This document shows, one piece after another, positions 63,185 to 64,000 of a stretch of DNA of 64,000 nucleotides. The translations under genes were made by a program, and so were the position numbers. The stretch covers positions 1,771,001-1,835,000 of the forward strand of contig NZ_CP015136.1 in the NCBI RefSeq assembly GCF_001618865.1, written 5' to 3'. Every line of letters begins with the position of its first letter. The stretch's first letter is position 1. Source of the DNA: Luteitalea pratensis. Lineage in GTDB: Bacteria; Acidobacteriota; Vicinamibacteria; Vicinamibacterales; Vicinamibacteraceae. The notes under the pieces are model-generated. The model did not search any database and was not told where the DNA came from. It saw only the letters and a program-made list of their open reading frames with translations.

Positions 63185-64000
63185 ATGCCCACGATAACAC
63201 CTGATTCGCTGCGGCAGCGCCGGGAAGGCGGAACCCCACCACTGACGGCACGCGTGTTGCTCAGGCGACTGGGCAACGTGCCGACGCCACCGTCCACCCG
63301 CGCCCATTGCCCGTACTGCGCCATGCAGTGCGGCATGCTCATCGGCGGCACACCCGACACGCCGGAGCTTGCAGGCGACGGCGACTTTCCGGTGAACCGT
63401 GGCGCGCTGTGCATCAAGGGCTGGACGTCGGCTGGCGCGCTCGCGCATGCCGACCGGTTGACGTCGCCGCTGGTCCGCAACGCCGAGGGAGCGCTGGCAC
63501 CGGCCACTTGGGACGAGGCCCTCGACCGCATCGCCGATGCCATCCGTGCGCTGCAGGCCAGGTATGGCAAGGACGCGATTGGCGTGTTCGGCAGCGGCGC
63601 GCTCACCAACGAGAAGGCGTACCTGCTCGGGAAGTTCGCACGTGTGGCGCTCGGCACTCGTCACATCGATTACAACGGCCGCTTCTGCATGGCGTCGGCT
63701 GCGGCAGCCGCCAACGCAGCGTTCGGCATCGATCGAGGGTTGCCGTTTCCGCTTGCCGACATCGCCGAGGCTGAAGCCATCCTCCTGGTGGGCAGCAACG
63801 TCGCCGAGACCCTGCCGCCGGCGATGCAGTACTTCGACGCGCAGCGCCGCGCCGGCGGCCACCTGATCGTCGTCGATCCCCGCCGCACACCCACCGCCGC
63901 GGCGGCGACACTTCACCTGCCGCTCGTGCCCGGCACCGACGGCATGCTCGCCAACGGGTTGCTGCACGTCCTCATCCGCGATGGCCTGGTGGACGAGGCG
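63185..64000 (+). CDS. nasA: Assimilatory nitrate reductase catalytic subunit (3' end outside window)
   Basis: The frame from ATG 63185 stays open to the window edge, 272 codons. An N-terminal [4Fe-4S] site is formed by Cys42, Cys45, Cys49 and Cys76 (HCPYCAMQCGM, GALCIKGW), followed by the molybdopterin-binding fold: ATWDEALDRIADAIRALQ, GVFGSGALTNEKAYLLGKFA, NGRFCMASAAAAANAAFG (the Cys there matches the Mo ligand position) and HLIVVDPRRTPTAA. The pattern is that of NasA/NarB assimilatory enzymes or closely related formate dehydrogenases. The cobA neighbour supports nitrate assimilation. The first 38 residues are unusually basic; a later start is possible. Confidence 0.85.
   Translation, partial: MPTITPDSLRQRREGGTPPLTARVLLRRLGNVPTPPSTRAHCPYCAMQCGMLIGGTPDTPELAGDGDFPVNRGALCIKGWTSAGALAHADRLTSPLVRNAEGALAPATWDEALDRIADAIRALQARYGKDAIGVFGSGALTNEKAYLLGKFARVALGTRHIDYNGRFCMASAAAAANAAFGIDRGLPFPLADIAEAEAILLVGSNVAETLPPAMQYFDAQRRAGGHLIVVDPRRTPTAAAATLHLPLVPGTDGMLANGLLHVLIRDGLVDEA

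Overview
The window is high-GC DNA and, judging by gene content, most likely comes from an Acidobacteriota chromosome of the Vicinamibacteria (Luteitalea-like) type. That placement is an inference. It rests on Planctomycete-type cytochrome/propeller proteins (PVC CxxCH, DUF1549/DUF1553, DUF1501), a TonB receptor with a carboxypeptidase-like plug extension, a PQQ dehydrogenase with an inserted cytochrome c, ADOP-type permease remnants, a PEP-CTERM protein and many ECF/two-component style regulators. No rRNA, tRNA, CRISPR array, IS element, prophage or recognised defence system was seen.

Layout. 1-10.2 kb: unknown membrane protein, giant haem-binding PVC protein, ThuA-like protein, TolB/TPR protein overlapping an OprO/P porin, and a metallophosphatase. 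10.4-17.4 kb: methyltransferase/amidohydrolase pair, GDSL-DUF1080 fusion, DUF2235 hydrolase with membrane domain, and a dimethylargininase. 17.6-26.6 kb: PQQ quinoprotein, DinB-like protein, phosphatidylserine-synthase-like enzyme, BDH2-like SDR, and a DUF1549/DUF1553-DUF1501 operon. 26.8-33.4 kb: alpha/beta hydrolase, ECF sigma factor with a SecDF-P1-head partner, TonB receptor, small EamA protein, and an ArsR-SRPBCC operon. 33.8-39.3 kb: six tightly packed or overlapping genes forming a stressosome-to-two-component relay (RsbR, RsbS, RsbT, RsbX-like phosphatase fused to an ATPase, histidine kinase, hybrid kinase).

39.3-46.4 kb is partly a gene graveyard: a deleted ADOP permease, a truncated PadR and a deleted serine beta-lactamase-fold hydrolase lie among intact ankyrin, outer-membrane, DinB and cupin genes. 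46.7-52 kb holds a DUF6178-like protein, a PEP-CTERM gene interrupted by one in-frame TAG, GNAT/DUF3303, and a coiled-coil/glycine-zipper envelope pair. 52.1-60.2 kb looks like one catabolic unit: cupin, UPF0261 (Tm-1 N-half), PEP-hydrolase-like TIM barrel (Tm-1 C-half) and a 1,223-residue ThuA-propeller-azurin fusion, divergent from an FHS-like sugar transporter. 60.2-64 kb is a nitrate-assimilation edge: uroporphyrinogen-III methyltransferase (sirohaem) with a NifA-type sigma-54 activator, preceded by a plausible -24/-12 promoter, and divergent from an assimilatory nitrate reductase that runs off the window.

The most unusual signal at DNA level is a set of intergenic arrays with a strict 7-bp period whose unit sequence changes along the array without loss of phase. 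They are often joined to palindromes of the form GTAG-CCGTCGACCT..AGGTCGACGG, and in places they supply stop codons or enter coding sequence.
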